Assembly (NCBI RefSeq): GCF_023195535.1
Contig: NZ_JALPNF010000004.1
Coordinates: 1 to 64,000, forward strand
DNA length: 64,000 nt
Source of the DNA: Sphingomonas faeni
GTDB taxonomy: Bacteria > Pseudomonadota > Alphaproteobacteria > Sphingomonadales > Sphingomonadaceae
Direction: 5' to 3'
Shown here: one piece after another, positions 17,721 to 26,106 of the stretch
Numbering within the stretch: position 1 is the first letter of the stretch
Layout: the number at the start of each line of letters is the position of its first letter
The notes under the pieces: model-generated
What the model saw: the letters and a program-made list of their open reading frames with translations, nothing else
What the model was told of the DNA's origin: nothing
The model's database searches: none
Program-made: the position numbers and the translations under genes

Positions 17721-18086
17721 GTGGCGGACAAGATCGTAAAGACCTGGGACGGGGCGGTGGCCCGCAAATGGCTGGAAAGCCGGGTCGTTGCGGCACGCGC
17801 GGATCAGGTCGTCGCGGAGCGCGGCGGGCGGGAGCTTCAGGACGATTGCGACAAGGCAAGCGCCGAGGAGATGGTCTGCTCGCTTATACTGAAGGCCAAG
17901 GTATCGTTGGATACGCAGGAGGCGGTATCCAACATCCTCCGCACGCTGCTGGAGCGGGACGACTATATCTGGCGCGGCGTCTATAACGACACGCGCTTCG
18001 ACCGCCATGTCCGCAGCTATGTGAAGAAGGTGATGCGGATGGTGAAGGTCAATGACGGCTTCGAGAAGGTCACGCACTACCAGTGA
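17721..18086 (+). CDS. Hypothetical protein, small, charged, helical
   Basis: A 121-residue protein I do not recognise. It is rich in charged residues and predicted mostly helical, without signal or membrane segment: an N-terminal KIVKTWDGAVARKWLESRVV, a middle KASAEEMVCSLILKAKVSL and a basic C-terminal RSYVKKVMRMVKVNDGFEKV. Start: GTG 17721 with GAGAAG just upstream. It lies alone between GH16 (divergent) and rsgA (same strand, separated by about 175 bases). Codon use is in line with its neighbours, which supports it being real. Confidence 0.55.
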   Translation: MADKIVKTWDGAVARKWLESRVVAARADQVVAERGGRELQDDCDKASAEEMVCSLILKAKVSLDTQEAVSNILRTLLERDDYIWRGVYNDTRFDRHVRSYVKKVMRMVKVNDGFEKVTHYQ

Positions 18087-18261
18087 ACCGGATCGGTCAA
18101 CCGGGCGTCGTTCGTTCGCTGGCCCGCTGCCCTAACGACGACGTGTCCTGCACGGTCGCTTCACGGACGCGAGCGTGCCATACCGCGGAGCGATCACCAT
18201 ATCGGCGATCCAGACCGGCGATGACCGCCGGACGGTCGTGAAGAAAGATGCCGCTGCCCCT

Positions 18262-19269
18262 ATGATGCCGACCGACGAGACATTGGAAGATCTTGGCTGG
18301 GATGACCATTTCAGCGCCCAGCTGTCGGACGAGGACCTACGCGACCGTCATCCCGTCCGGGTGATGTCGGTCCATCGTGGTCAGATCGCCGTTGCGGGAG
18401 CCGGCGGCCGGCAGCTCGTGACGCCCTATATCGCGGGGGCGCAGCCGACCGACGATCATCCGACAGTCGGCGACTGGGTGCTGATCGAGACGTCGACCGG
18501 GTTGCCGATCCGCGTGCTTCACCGCAAGAACCTGTTCAAGCGTCGCGCGCCGGGCGATCCGCGTCGCGAGCAGATGATTGCCGCGAACGTCGATACGGTA
18601 TTCCTCGTCGCCTCGTGCAACGAAGACTTCAGCGTCGCGCGGCTCGAGCGCTATCTAGTGCTGGCGCACGACGTGGGGGTTACCCCGGTGGTCGTGCTGA
18701 CCAAGGCGGACCTGACCGACACACCGGACGTTTACGTCGCGGCGGCGCGAGCGATCGAGCCCGGCCTGCGGGTCGAGATCGTCAATGGGCGTGATCCACA
18801 CGCCGTCACCGGCCTCGCGGACTGGTGCGGCCCCGGCCAGACCGTCGCGTTCCTCGGCTCGTCCGGGGTCGGCAAGTCGACGCTGGTCAACTCACTACGC
18901 GGCTCGGACAGCATCGCGACCCAGGCCATTCGTGCGAACGACTCCACCGGTCGCCACACCACGACGGTGCGCGAGATGCACCGGCTGGCGCAGGGAGGGT
19001 GGCTGCTCGATACGCCGGGCATGCGCGAATTGCAGTTGGCCGACGCGGCCACCGGGATCGCGGAGATCTTCGACGATTTTGTCGCGGCTGCGGAGGAGTG
19101 TCGTTTTTCCAACTGTTCGCATAGCGTCGAACCCGGGTGCGCGGTTCAGGCCGGGATCGCAGCGGGACATCTCACGCGTGCCCGATTCGATCGTTGGCAG
19201 CGGCTGGGCGCCGAAGAGCGCGCGAACACCGCCAAGCAGACCAAGCGAAGGTCTCCTAAAGGGGCGTAA
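18262..19269 (+). CDS. rsgA: Ribosome small subunit-dependent GTPase A (RsgA/YjeQ)
   Basis: A roughly 335-residue circularly permuted GTPase that acts in late 30S subunit maturation. Order of motifs shows the permutation: G4 (VVLTKADL) comes before G1 (FLGSSGVGKSTLVN) and G3 (LLDTPGMREL). An N-terminal OB-fold region (VHRGQIAVAGAGG, VGDWVLIE) precedes them, and a C-terminal zinc knuckle CRFSNCSHSVEPGC ends the core. Length fits the family. Start uncertain: adjacent ATGs at 18262/18265 precede the conserved LEDLGWDDHF; a GTG at 18238 is also in frame. Monocistronic by position. Confidence 0.93.
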   Translation: MMPTDETLEDLGWDDHFSAQLSDEDLRDRHPVRVMSVHRGQIAVAGAGGRQLVTPYIAGAQPTDDHPTVGDWVLIETSTGLPIRVLHRKNLFKRRAPGDPRREQMIAANVDTVFLVASCNEDFSVARLERYLVLAHDVGVTPVVVLTKADLTDTPDVYVAAARAIEPGLRVEIVNGRDPHAVTGLADWCGPGQTVAFLGSSGVGKSTLVNSLRGSDSIATQAIRANDSTGRHTTTVREMHRLAQGGWLLDTPGMRELQLADAATGIAEIFDDFVAAAEECRFSNCSHSVEPGCAVQAGIAAGHLTRARFDRWQRLGAEERANTAKQTKRRSPKGA

Positions 19270-19354
19270 CAGCCACCGGCGCGCGCCCCAAAACTGGCCC
19301 CAAAGCTGATTGTGTCCGCGTCTGTCTTTCCATCCTCCTGCTATCGGCCTGACA

Positions 19355-19552
19355 ATGTTGAAATCCCGTATCAAGCGACGCATGATCGAGCATGACCGGG
19401 CGGTCCTGTGCCTGGCGGAAATCGAGGCGTCGATCACCGCCTTGAACGACGAGGACCTGCTCGATCTGGCGGATATCTTCGCTCGAGCAACGCGCGCGCC
19501 GCTGACCGCGATGGCCGCAGCCGAAATGACGAAACGGAATTTGAGCCTGTGA
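19355..19552 (+). CDS. Small hypothetical protein (65 aa)
   Basis: A 65-residue basic/acidic helical protein beginning MLKSRIKRRMIEHDRAVLCL and ending in KRNLSL. No family recognised. Codon third positions are G/C-biased like those of its neighbours. It lies between rsgA and the SEC-C gene, 25 bases before the latter, so the two may be cotranscribed. No obvious ribosome binding site before ATG 19355; the in-frame upstream extension is not credible. Confidence 0.5.
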   Translation: MLKSRIKRRMIEHDRAVLCLAEIEASITALNDEDLLDLADIFARATRAPLTAMAAAEMTKRNLSL

Positions 19553-19577
19553 TGACGACGACACGGTGCCTGGGCGC

Positions 19578-20243
19578 ATGAAGCCGCGCCCGTCCCGACT
19601 CCGTCGTCTCGACGATGCGCTGGCTGACCTGCCGCTCGAAGAGCCGATGCTGCTGACCGAGCTCGACGGGTTTCTCACCGGGCTGCTGGTCGGACCCGAG
19701 CGTATCGAGCAAGGCGAATGGCTACAGAGCATATGGGGGCTCGATGAGGACGGCATCGCGCCGTTCGAGGATCCGCTCGACGTGCAATGGTTCGTCGATG
19801 CCGTCATGGCACGATACACCGAGATCGCCCGCGACCTGGAGCGGGGAAAGCTGCGTCCGATCTTCGACGTGGACGAGCGGACCGGCGACATCCTTTGGGA
19901 ATTGTGGATCGACGGGTTCGCCGAAGCGATGGCCTTGCGGCCCGAAAGCTGGGACGCGGTGGCGGCTGGCGACGACGCCGAGGCGGTCGACGGTCTCGCG
20001 CGTCTGTCGGTGTTGATCGCGATCGCGCGCAACGAAAGCGCGCTGGACAGCGTGGAGATCAACGAACGCGAGGACCAGGCACCGGCCGATCTCGCGACGA
20101 GTGTCCTCCAGCTCCATGCGTCCCGATTGCGGGCAGCTGCCGCCGCTCCGTTGCCAACGGCCGGCGCAGCGCCGGTCAAGGCAGGACGGAACGATCCCTG
20201 TCCATGCGGATCGGGGAAGAAGTCCAAACGCTGCTGCGGGTGA
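19578..20243 (+). CDS. UPF0149/YecA-like protein with C-terminal SEC-C motif
   Basis: A 221-residue protein. The N-terminal two thirds (LTELDGFLTGLLVGPERI, GEWLQSIWG, LWIDGFAEAMAL) is the helical UPF0149 (YgfB/YecA) domain. The last 19 residues form a SEC-C zinc-binding tail, GRNDPCPCGSGKKSKRCC, as at the end of SecA. Such proteins may bind ribosomes or SecB/SecA-associated partners; the function is unsettled. Start: ATG 19578, with a GTG four codons upstream as alternative. Convergent with the next gene, only six bases apart. Confidence 0.88.
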   Translation: MKPRPSRLRRLDDALADLPLEEPMLLTELDGFLTGLLVGPERIEQGEWLQSIWGLDEDGIAPFEDPLDVQWFVDAVMARYTEIARDLERGKLRPIFDVDERTGDILWELWIDGFAEAMALRPESWDAVAAGDDAEAVDGLARLSVLIAIARNESALDSVEINEREDQAPADLATSVLQLHASRLRAAAAAPLPTAGAAPVKAGRNDPCPCGSGKKSKRCCG

Positions 20244-20249
20244 CGGGCG

Positions 20250-20564
20250 TCATTTGCGTGCCGCGCGGACCCTTCGCCACGCCAGCGATTGCCGATTGAG
20301 TACGGCCAGATCCAGTTCGCCCGCCAAGCTCGCTTCGGCGAGCGCGATAGCGCGATCGAGCACCACGCGGTCGGCGCGCGCATAGGCGGGGCGATCGGGT
20401 ATGAAGTCGTACCAGACGCCGCCGCAGGCGTTGTCGAGGAAGATACGCTGGAAGCAATGATCGGCGCGGACCGGCCAGCCACGCGTCGGCGCCGCTGTCG
20501 GCAGGATGTCGCGGGTCAGCGTCAGCCAGCGAGCCTCGGCTGAAGACCGGTCATTCGGGGCCAT
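20250..20564 (-). CDS. Conserved small protein overlapping the GH84 gene
   Basis: A 104-residue soluble protein. I recall related proteins in sphingomonads next to GH84 or acetyltransferase genes, sometimes labelled GCN5-related, but no GNAT motif is present. Recognisable stretches: RWLTLTRDILPTAAPTRGWP, VRADHCFQRIFLDNACGGVW, LDRAIALAEASLAGELDLAV and LNRQSLAWR. Start: ATG 20564, which overlaps the last 14 bases of the GH84 gene on the same strand, so it is probably translated by coupling and may work with the same substrate. Function unknown. Confidence 0.7.
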   Translation of the reverse strand: MAPNDRSSAEARWLTLTRDILPTAAPTRGWPVRADHCFQRIFLDNACGGVWYDFIPDRPAYARADRVVLDRAIALAEASLAGELDLAVLNRQSLAWRRVRAARK

Positions 20565-22560
20565 CGGATCGCACCGGTACCGCGCCGTCGGCCTCAATTG
20601 CCGGCGCGGCGGCAATCAGGGTCGGCGCGTCGCTGACGAAGGCGTCGAGCACGCCGTCCGCGATTTTGATCGGACCATCGAACCGGGTCGCGCCGGGGAT
20701 CGTCGTGATCGCAGCCGCCTCGCGCGCCAGTGTTCGCGCCTCGGCGAAATAGCGTGCGGCGGCAGTGCTGCCGCTATCGGCGGCGCCGAGCCCGGCGGCC
20801 GTCAATTGGAGCGCGCGGCCCCAGCGCTGCATCGCGTCGAGCCAAGGCCGCGCCTGCGCCGCGAAGCCGGGGTCGATCGTCCCGGAGCGGATGATGTCGG
20901 GCGCGTTGGCGATTGCGTCGGCACGCGCGGTCAGGTCCGCGATCGCCCGCTGCCGCGCTGCCGCATCGCCATCCGCTAGTGCTTCCCGCACCGCATCGAG
21001 CGTCGCCTTGAGCCGCGGTGCCTGCTCCTGCCAGGGCTGGCTGCCAAAGGTCGGCGCCATGTGTTGCGTATCGAAGAAGGTGAGCAAAGCCGCGGTCGCG
21101 CGTTCATCGCCGCCCGCCAGTTCCCGCGCGGAGAAATGCCAGGTCCGCTCGGCATCATAGGCCGTGTCGTTCCAGCCGAACGCGGCGACGCCGGTCACCG
21201 CCGGGCGGCTCGGGGCCTCCTGATTCATCGGGTTCGACAGGATGCCGGTCAGCTCGCCCGACAGCCCGGCCTCGCGCCGCGCATAGGGCGCCATCAGCAG
21301 CCGGCCGGTGGTCTGTGCGTAATCGTTGACCGGATAATTGTCCCATAACAGCGTCTTGCGGCCGAACGCCTTGGTCGCCGCCTTGGCGTCGGGGATCGAG
21401 ATGGCGGGGGGGACGACGTCGGTGCCGGTCCACTGGACGACAATCCGCGGATCGAGATGCTTGCGCAGCGCCGCCTTGTACGGGGTTTCCTTCGCGTCGT
21501 AATATTCGGTCGGCACCATGATCAGCGCGCGCGCGCCCGGATCCTTGGCGCTCAGGCTGGCCTGCACCGCGTTGAGCAATTGCGCCTGTGCGACGCCGGC
21601 GGCTTCTGCGCCCGACGGGCCGAAGGTCGTCTTGTCGAGCTCGCAATTCCATTTGGTGTATTCGATGTCGTCGAGCGCGACGTAGAAGCTGCCGACGCCG
21701 ATCGCCCGCAACGCGTCGAACTTGCGTTCCAGCGCCTGCACGTCGGCGGGGTCGGAGAAGCAGACCGACGGCCCGGGCGAGACCGCGTAGACGAAGTCGA
21801 CATGGTTGCGCCGCGCGGTCTTGGCCAGCGTGCCGAGCGCCGACAGCGTCGCGGCGGGATAGGCCTCGCGCCACCGATCGCGCGCGTACGGATCGTCCTT
21901 CGGGCTGTAGACATACGTGTTCGCCTTCACCGTGGCGAGGAAGTCGAGATGCTTGGTGCGATCCGCCATCGACCAGGGCGCGCCGTAAAAGCCCTCGATC
22001 GTGCCGCGGATCGGCATTGCGGGGTAATCCTGGATCACCAGCGCGGGCAGGGTGGGGCGCCGGGCGAGCTGGCGGAACGTCTGGACCGCGTGGAACAGGC
22101 CGTCGGCGTCGTGCCCCGCGAGCGTGACGATACCCGCGCCGGTCGCGCCGGCTGCTACCGTGGCGATGGTGTAGCCCTCGGCATGTGTGTCGAGCGTGGT
22201 TTTGCTGCGGTCGAGCGCGTGGCGGACGATGTCGTCGCTACCAAGGCCCAGAACGATGTGAACGCGGTCGGGGACAGCGGGCAGGCGCCGTGCGGATGCG
22301 ATCGTCTCCACCCCCGCCGATTTCAGGATGGTGCGAACGAGCGCAACGGTATCGGGGTCGGCGCCCGGTGCAGTGACGAGTACGACCGACGTGCCCAAGG
22401 CTATCGTGCCCGTCGTCAGCGTCATCGTGGCGGGCGTCGGGAAGATCGCAGGGCGTATCGCAGGATAGCTGGCGGCTTGGCTCGGTTGCGCCGTCGCCAG
22501 CGCTGCGAGTAGTGCCACCAGCGACACGGCGGCGCCGATTTCTCCGGTACGTCGCGCCAT
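20551..22560 (-). CDS. GH84 beta-N-acetylglucosaminidase (secreted)
   Basis: A 669-residue exported enzyme with signal peptide (cleavage near SQA-A). An N-terminal alpha/beta domain of GH20b type (residues about 40-175, VHIVLGLGSDD) precedes the GH84 barrel, which opens with the hallmark RGTIEGFYGAPWS (about 185-197). The catalytic pair is Asp297-Asp298 in FYVALDDIEYTK; WNDYPVND-like LLWDNYPVND follows. The substrate-assisted mechanism removes GlcNAc from glycans or proteins; bacterial members act on host-type or cell-wall-derived glycans. Start: ATG 22560. Upstream of and overlapping the 104-residue gene. No link to the xylan operators was seen. Confidence 0.9.
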   Translation of the reverse strand: MARRTGEIGAAVSLVALLAALATAQPSQAASYPAIRPAIFPTPATMTLTTGTIALGTSVVLVTAPGADPDTVALVRTILKSAGVETIASARRLPAVPDRVHIVLGLGSDDIVRHALDRSKTTLDTHAEGYTIATVAAGATGAGIVTLAGHDADGLFHAVQTFRQLARRPTLPALVIQDYPAMPIRGTIEGFYGAPWSMADRTKHLDFLATVKANTYVYSPKDDPYARDRWREAYPAATLSALGTLAKTARRNHVDFVYAVSPGPSVCFSDPADVQALERKFDALRAIGVGSFYVALDDIEYTKWNCELDKTTFGPSGAEAAGVAQAQLLNAVQASLSAKDPGARALIMVPTEYYDAKETPYKAALRKHLDPRIVVQWTGTDVVPPAISIPDAKAATKAFGRKTLLWDNYPVNDYAQTTGRLLMAPYARREAGLSGELTGILSNPMNQEAPSRPAVTGVAAFGWNDTAYDAERTWHFSARELAGGDERATAALLTFFDTQHMAPTFGSQPWQEQAPRLKATLDAVREALADGDAAARQRAIADLTARADAIANAPDIIRSGTIDPGFAAQARPWLDAMQRWGRALQLTAAGLGAADSGSTAAARYFAEARTLAREAAAITTIPGATRFDGPIKIADGVLDAFVSDAPTLIAAAPAIEADGAVPVRSDGPE

Positions 22561-22652
22561 CTCTTGCTCCCGGTATCAGATTGGTCTTGTCATCGGGTCG
22601 TAGGACGATCGGACGGTCCCGGCAAGCGAGCAGGCGTGTGCCGATAGGATTT

Positions 22653-22680
22653 GAAAAGGTGGTGCCGAAAAGGTGGTGCC
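22653..22680 (-). repeat. 14-bp tandem duplication at tRNA-Thr 3' end
   Basis: GAAAAGGTGGTGCC occurs twice head to tail (22653-22666 and 22667-22680). The inner copy contains the last seven bases of tRNA-Thr including CCA; the outer copy repeats them plus the T-rich trailer. The TTTT stretches after each copy could act as terminator tails. It may be a scar of integration or slippage. Confidence 0.75.
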
Positions 22681-22749
22681 GGTTGCAGGAATCGAACCCG
22701 CGACATCCAGTTTACAAAACTGGCGCTCTACCAACTGAGCTAAACCGGC
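22674..22749 (-). tRNA. tRNA-Thr (anticodon TGT)
   Basis: The minus strand folds into a complete 76-nt cloverleaf: acceptor GCCGGTT/AACCGGC, D-arm GCTC-AGTTGGTA-GAGC, anticodon arm CCAGT-TTTGTAA-ACTGG with anticodon TGT, variable ATGTC, T-arm GCGGG-TTCGATT-CCTGC, discriminator A and encoded CCA. It decodes ACA (and by wobble ACG). The 3' end is duplicated immediately downstream. Confidence 0.96.
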
Positions 22750-22781
22750 CCGGTGCGTGTCAGGCGTAACCGCCCAATGCT

Positions 22782-23654
22782 TCAAGACACGCCGAAGGTC
22801 CAGCCCTCGGTTTGCGCTATATGCGGTGTCATCGCGGCTGGTGTCCAGAGGTCCGGGCGATGCGCTGCCGTACGGAGCCAAGCGGCGGTCAGGATCGCGT
22901 CGGTGGCGTGATCGTCATAGCGGGCCAGAGGATCATGGGGCGCGCTGCCGAGCACCTCCAGCGCGGTATCGAGCGCGCCCGCATCGCGCATCTTGCTGAG
23001 GCCCTTGCGGATACCCGCGGCGCGCGCGGCGATCGTAGTATAGATTTCGACGATCGCTGGTCCTTCCGAGGGCCGCGGATCGAACGGCCAGACGGGGACG
23101 CGGCCGGCGAGGCGGTGCAACACGCGCATGCCGGTGAGGCTAGACTTGCCGACCTGCGCCGCACCGACGAGGTTGAAGCAGCTTGTCGGCGAGAAACCCA
23201 TCGCGCGCTGGCCGTGCTCGCAGACGCGCATCCGGCCTGCGCCGCCGGGGAACAGGTCTCCGCAATCGCGGTGCTGGCGGAAGTGGCGGCGGAGTTCGGG
23301 ATCGGTGAGCAGGCTCGAGACGGCGAGGTGCGGGTCGGCGGCGGAGGCTTCGTCGACCATCGCCCAGAGCGCGCGGGCGTCTGGGGGGCTTTCGGGGGCG
23401 CCGGGGAAGTAGCCGTCCAGATCGACGAACGGGAAGGCGGGGGAAAGGTCGAGGCCGATCAGCATCGGCGTGGCTTGGTCGAGCAACCAGTCGAGGACAT
23501 CGTCGCGCGACCAAGCCGACGCTCCCGGTGGCGCGACCAGTTTCGGCGCGGCGTCGCCGTTTTCGCAGATCGCGACGGCGATGCCCTTGTGGCGATGCCC
23601 CTGCGCGCCGGACCAGTCGATCGCTGCAAACCGCGTGAAGCGCGTCTCAGCCAT
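22782..23654 (-). CDS. DUF429 family protein
   Basis: A 290-residue cytoplasmic protein of the DUF429 family, predicted RNase H-like fold. Visible: FAAIDWSGAQG near the start (candidate first acidic residue), MLIGLDLSPAFPF, and a late acidic segment YDDHATDAILTAAWL, together resembling the Asp/Glu positions of RNase H-like nucleases. No biochemical role is established. Start: ATG 23654, which overlaps the end of rarA by eight bases, so the genes are probably cotranscribed; this may mean a role near DNA metabolism (inference). Confidence 0.8.
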   Translation of the reverse strand: MAETRFTRFAAIDWSGAQGHRHKGIAVAICENGDAAPKLVAPPGASAWSRDDVLDWLLDQATPMLIGLDLSPAFPFVDLDGYFPGAPESPPDARALWAMVDEASAADPHLAVSSLLTDPELRRHFRQHRDCGDLFPGGAGRMRVCEHGQRAMGFSPTSCFNLVGAAQVGKSSLTGMRVLHRLAGRVPVWPFDPRPSEGPAIVEIYTTIAARAAGIRKGLSKMRDAGALDTALEVLGSAPHDPLARYDDHATDAILTAAWLRTAAHRPDLWTPAAMTPHIAQTEGWTFGVS

Positions 23655-24966
23655 TCTTCTCTGCGCGCAGGCCGTCCCAATACGCAAGCCGCTCCGACAG
23701 CCGCTTCTCGAAGCCGCGTTCGGTCGGCGTGTAGAAGCTCTGTGGGCTCATCTCGTCGGGCCAGTAATCCGAGCCGGAGAACGCATCCTCGGTATCGTGA
23801 TCGTACGCGTAGCCTTTGCCGTAACCGATATCGCGCATGAGCTTGGTCGGCGCGTTGCGGATCGACGCGGGCGGCATCAGCGATCCGGTCTCGCGCGCCG
23901 ATTTCCAGGCCGCCTTCTGCGCCTTGTAGACCGCGTTCGATTTGGGCGCGGTGGCGAGATAGACGCAGGCCTGCGCGATCGCGAGTTCGCCTTCGGGGCT
24001 GCCGAGGAAATCATAGGTGTCCTTGGCGGCGATGCACTGGACCAGCGCCTGCGGGTCGGCGAGGCCGATATCCTCGACCGCGGCACGCGTCAGGCGGCGG
24101 AGCAGGAACAGCGGTTCCTCGCCCGCGGTCAGCATCCGCGCCAAGTAATAGAGCGCGGCCTGCGGATCCGACCCTCGGATCGATTTGTGGAGCGCGGAGA
24201 TGAGGTTGTAATGCCCCTCGCGATCCTTGTCGTACACCGCGACGCGACGTTGCAGGAAGTTCGACAGCCCCGCCGGATCGAGCGGCTCAGGCAGGTTGAC
24301 CGAGAACAAAGTCTCCGCCTGGTTGAGCAGGAAGCGGCCGTCGCCATCGGCGCTGGCGATCAGCGCATCCTTGGCGGGCGGGGTGAGGGGGAGGGGGCGC
24401 TCCATCTCCGTCTCCGCGCGGTCGAGCAGCTGTTCGAGCGCGCCGCGGCCGAGGCGTTCGAGGATCAGCACCTGCGCGCGGCTGAGCAACGCGGCGTTGA
24501 GTTCGAACGAGGGGTTCTCGGTGGTCGCGCCGACGAGCGTGACGGTGCCGTCCTCGACATAGGGGAGGAAGCCGTCCTGTTGCGCGCGGTTGAAGCGGTG
24601 AATCTCGTCCACGAACAACAAGGTGCGCTTGCCGATCTTGGCGTGCTCGCGTGCTTCGGCGAAGGATTTCTTGAGGTCGGCGACGCCGGAGAACACCGCC
24701 GAGATCGCGACGAACCGCAGGTCGACGGCGTCGGCTAGCAACCGTGCGATGGTGGTCTTGCCGGTGCCTGGGGGCCCCCAGAGGATGATCGATGACAGCC
24801 GTCCGGCCGACACCATCCTACCGATCGCGCCTTCGGGGCCGGTGATGTGATCCTGCCCGACCACCTCGCTGAGCGTACGCGGACGCAGGCGGTCGGCGAG
24901 CGGTGCGTTTTCGGGATGCGTTTCGGTAGGAGCGGCGGGTTCGAAGCCCGCGAAGAGATCAGCCAT
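23647..24966 (-). CDS. rarA: Replication-associated recombination protein A (RarA/MgsA)
   Basis: A 439-residue AAA+ ATPase acting at stalled replication forks. Walker A GPPGTGKTT (64-72), Walker B TLLFVDEIHRFN, sensor 1 GATTENPSFELN, and the C-terminal tetramerisation region with LYYLARMLTAGEEPLFLLRR and AYDHDTEDAFSGSDYWPDEM. Length fits RarA/WRNIP1. Start: ATG 24966 directly before DLFAGFEP; a 20-codon upstream extension lacks conservation features. Followed by overlapping DUF429. Confidence 0.94.
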   Translation of the reverse strand: MADLFAGFEPAAPTETHPENAPLADRLRPRTLSEVVGQDHITGPEGAIGRMVSAGRLSSIILWGPPGTGKTTIARLLADAVDLRFVAISAVFSGVADLKKSFAEAREHAKIGKRTLLFVDEIHRFNRAQQDGFLPYVEDGTVTLVGATTENPSFELNAALLSRAQVLILERLGRGALEQLLDRAETEMERPLPLTPPAKDALIASADGDGRFLLNQAETLFSVNLPEPLDPAGLSNFLQRRVAVYDKDREGHYNLISALHKSIRGSDPQAALYYLARMLTAGEEPLFLLRRLTRAAVEDIGLADPQALVQCIAAKDTYDFLGSPEGELAIAQACVYLATAPKSNAVYKAQKAAWKSARETGSLMPPASIRNAPTKLMRDIGYGKGYAYDHDTEDAFSGSDYWPDEMSPQSFYTPTERGFEKRLSERLAYWDGLRAEKNG

Positions 24967-25020
24967 GCGCGGAAGATAGGGGCGGGGGCCGGGTTTGCCC
25001 ATCCGTTGCCACCCACACTC

Positions 25021-25116
25021 CGTCATGCCGGGCTCGTTCCGGCATCCATCTCCCGCACGATCATCGATGGCGAGTTTGCTGGACGGTGGACCTCGGAACT
25101 GGTCCGGGGTGACGAA
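25021..25116. repeat. Degenerate REP-like doublet
   Basis: CGTCATGCCGG-GCTCGTT-CCGGCAT forms a 7-bp hairpin (about 25022-25045). At the far side, CTGGTCCGGGGTGACG (about 25098-25114) is an imperfect inverse of the GTCATGCCGG flank. The arrangement (outer CGTCA/TGACG, inner hairpins) resembles the other doublets of the window, but decayed. Confidence 0.4.
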
Positions 25117-25131
25117 TCTTTGACGGGCATC

Positions 25132-25184
25132 TTGAACCAGAAACAGTCTGCGATATATCGTCGATCATTGATGAAGATATATCG
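25132..25184 (+). promoter_or_regulatory. Promoter and direct-repeat operator of the PadR gene
   Basis: TTGAAC (25132-25137), 16 bases, TATATC (25154-25159) form a plausible promoter. GATATATCG occurs twice, at 25152-25160 (extended to the perfect palindrome CGATATATCG) and 25176-25184, 24 bp apart, the first on the -10 and the second just before the ribosome binding site GGAG. PadR proteins commonly autoregulate through such paired palindromes; that is the inference here. Confidence 0.6.
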
Positions 25185-25196
25185 GAGAACACTCAA

Positions 25197-25781
25197 ATGC
25201 GTTTTGGTATGGGATATGGAGCTTGGACTGGCAGCCCTCGTGGTGACGGTGAAGGCCGTGGTCGGCCTGGGCACGAAGGTCACGGGCGCCACGGCCATCG
25301 CGGCGGCCCGGGTGGTCGGCGACGGCTGTTCGACGGCGGCGAGCTGAAGCTCGTCATGCTGAAGCTGATCGCGGACGCACCGCGTCACGGCTACGACCTG
25401 ATCCGCGAGATCGAGGGGCTGACCGGGGGTGGCTATGCGCCGAGCCCAGGCGTCGTCTACCCGACGCTCAGCATGCTCGACGAAATGGGGCTGATCGAGG
25501 AGCAGCAGTCGGAAGGCGCGAAGAAGCGCTTTGCGGCGAGCGACGAGGGCCGCGCGCATCTGGCCGAGAATGCGGCCGTGGTCGACGGCTTGTTCGCGCG
25601 GCTGGCCGCGGTCGGGGCGGAGTCCGAGCGGACCGATGGCGCGCCGATCCGGCGGGCGATGGGCAATCTTCGGCAGGTGCTCCAGCATCGGCTGATGCGC
25701 GAAGACGTCAACGAGGACACGCTGCACGACGTCGCGGCGCTGCTCGACGAGGCCGCCCAGAAGATCGAGCGCCTCAAGTGA
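25197..25781 (+). CDS. PadR-family transcriptional regulator with Gly/His/Arg-rich N-terminus
   Basis: A 194-residue regulator. Residues 1-45 are a low-complexity Gly/His/Arg stretch (GHEGHGRHGHRGG) that could bind a metal or haem; then the winged helix typical of PadR: LKLVMLKLIADAPRHGYDLI, GGGYAPSPGVVYPTLSMLDE, RFAASDEGRAHL. The C-terminal half is helical (dimerisation). Start: ATG 25197 with GGAG upstream. The stop overlaps the GTG of the DUF2218 gene (GTGA), so both are made together. Repeats in the promoter suggest autoregulation. Ligand unknown. Confidence 0.9.
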   Translation: MRFGMGYGAWTGSPRGDGEGRGRPGHEGHGRHGHRGGPGGRRRLFDGGELKLVMLKLIADAPRHGYDLIREIEGLTGGGYAPSPGVVYPTLSMLDEMGLIEEQQSEGAKKRFAASDEGRAHLAENAAVVDGLFARLAAVGAESERTDGAPIRRAMGNLRQVLQHRLMREDVNEDTLHDVAALLDEAAQKIERLK

Positions 25782-26068
25782 GCGTCTCGGTCGCACGCGT
25801 GCCGACGCATTCGGCGAGCAAGTATCTCCAGCAACTGGCCAAGCATTGGAGCCACAAGATGGAGGTCACCTTCTCGGAAGAAGAGGGCCGCATCGCCTTC
25901 CCGAACGGCGCGGTGCTGGAGATGCGCGCGGACATCGAGACGCTCGACGTTGCGCTGACCGTGCCGGAGAGCGAGGACGTCGAGCGGATGCGCGGCGTGG
26001 TGTCTAGCCACCTCGACCGCTTCGCGTTCCGCGAGGCGCCGCTGACGTTTGATTGGGTGACTGTTTAG
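25778..26068 (+). CDS. DUF2218 domain protein
   Basis: A 96-residue single-domain protein. Features: ASKYLQQLAKHWSHKMEVTF (conserved KHW..K motif), ARIAFPNG-like GRIAFPNGAVLEM, and the C-terminal SHLDRFAFREAPLTFDW, all typical of DUF2218. In many proteobacteria the family is found with iron or siderophore genes; its role is unknown. Start GTG 25778 overlaps the PadR stop by four bases. As partner of a PadR regulator with a His-rich N-terminus, a metal-related function is a guess only. Confidence 0.88.
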   Translation: MSVSVARVPTHSASKYLQQLAKHWSHKMEVTFSEEEGRIAFPNGAVLEMRADIETLDVALTVPESEDVERMRGVVSSHLDRFAFREAPLTFDWVTV

Positions 26069-26106
26069 GGCCTCTTTTCTAACCCGCGCTCCCGCCCCCC
26101 CCCGAC

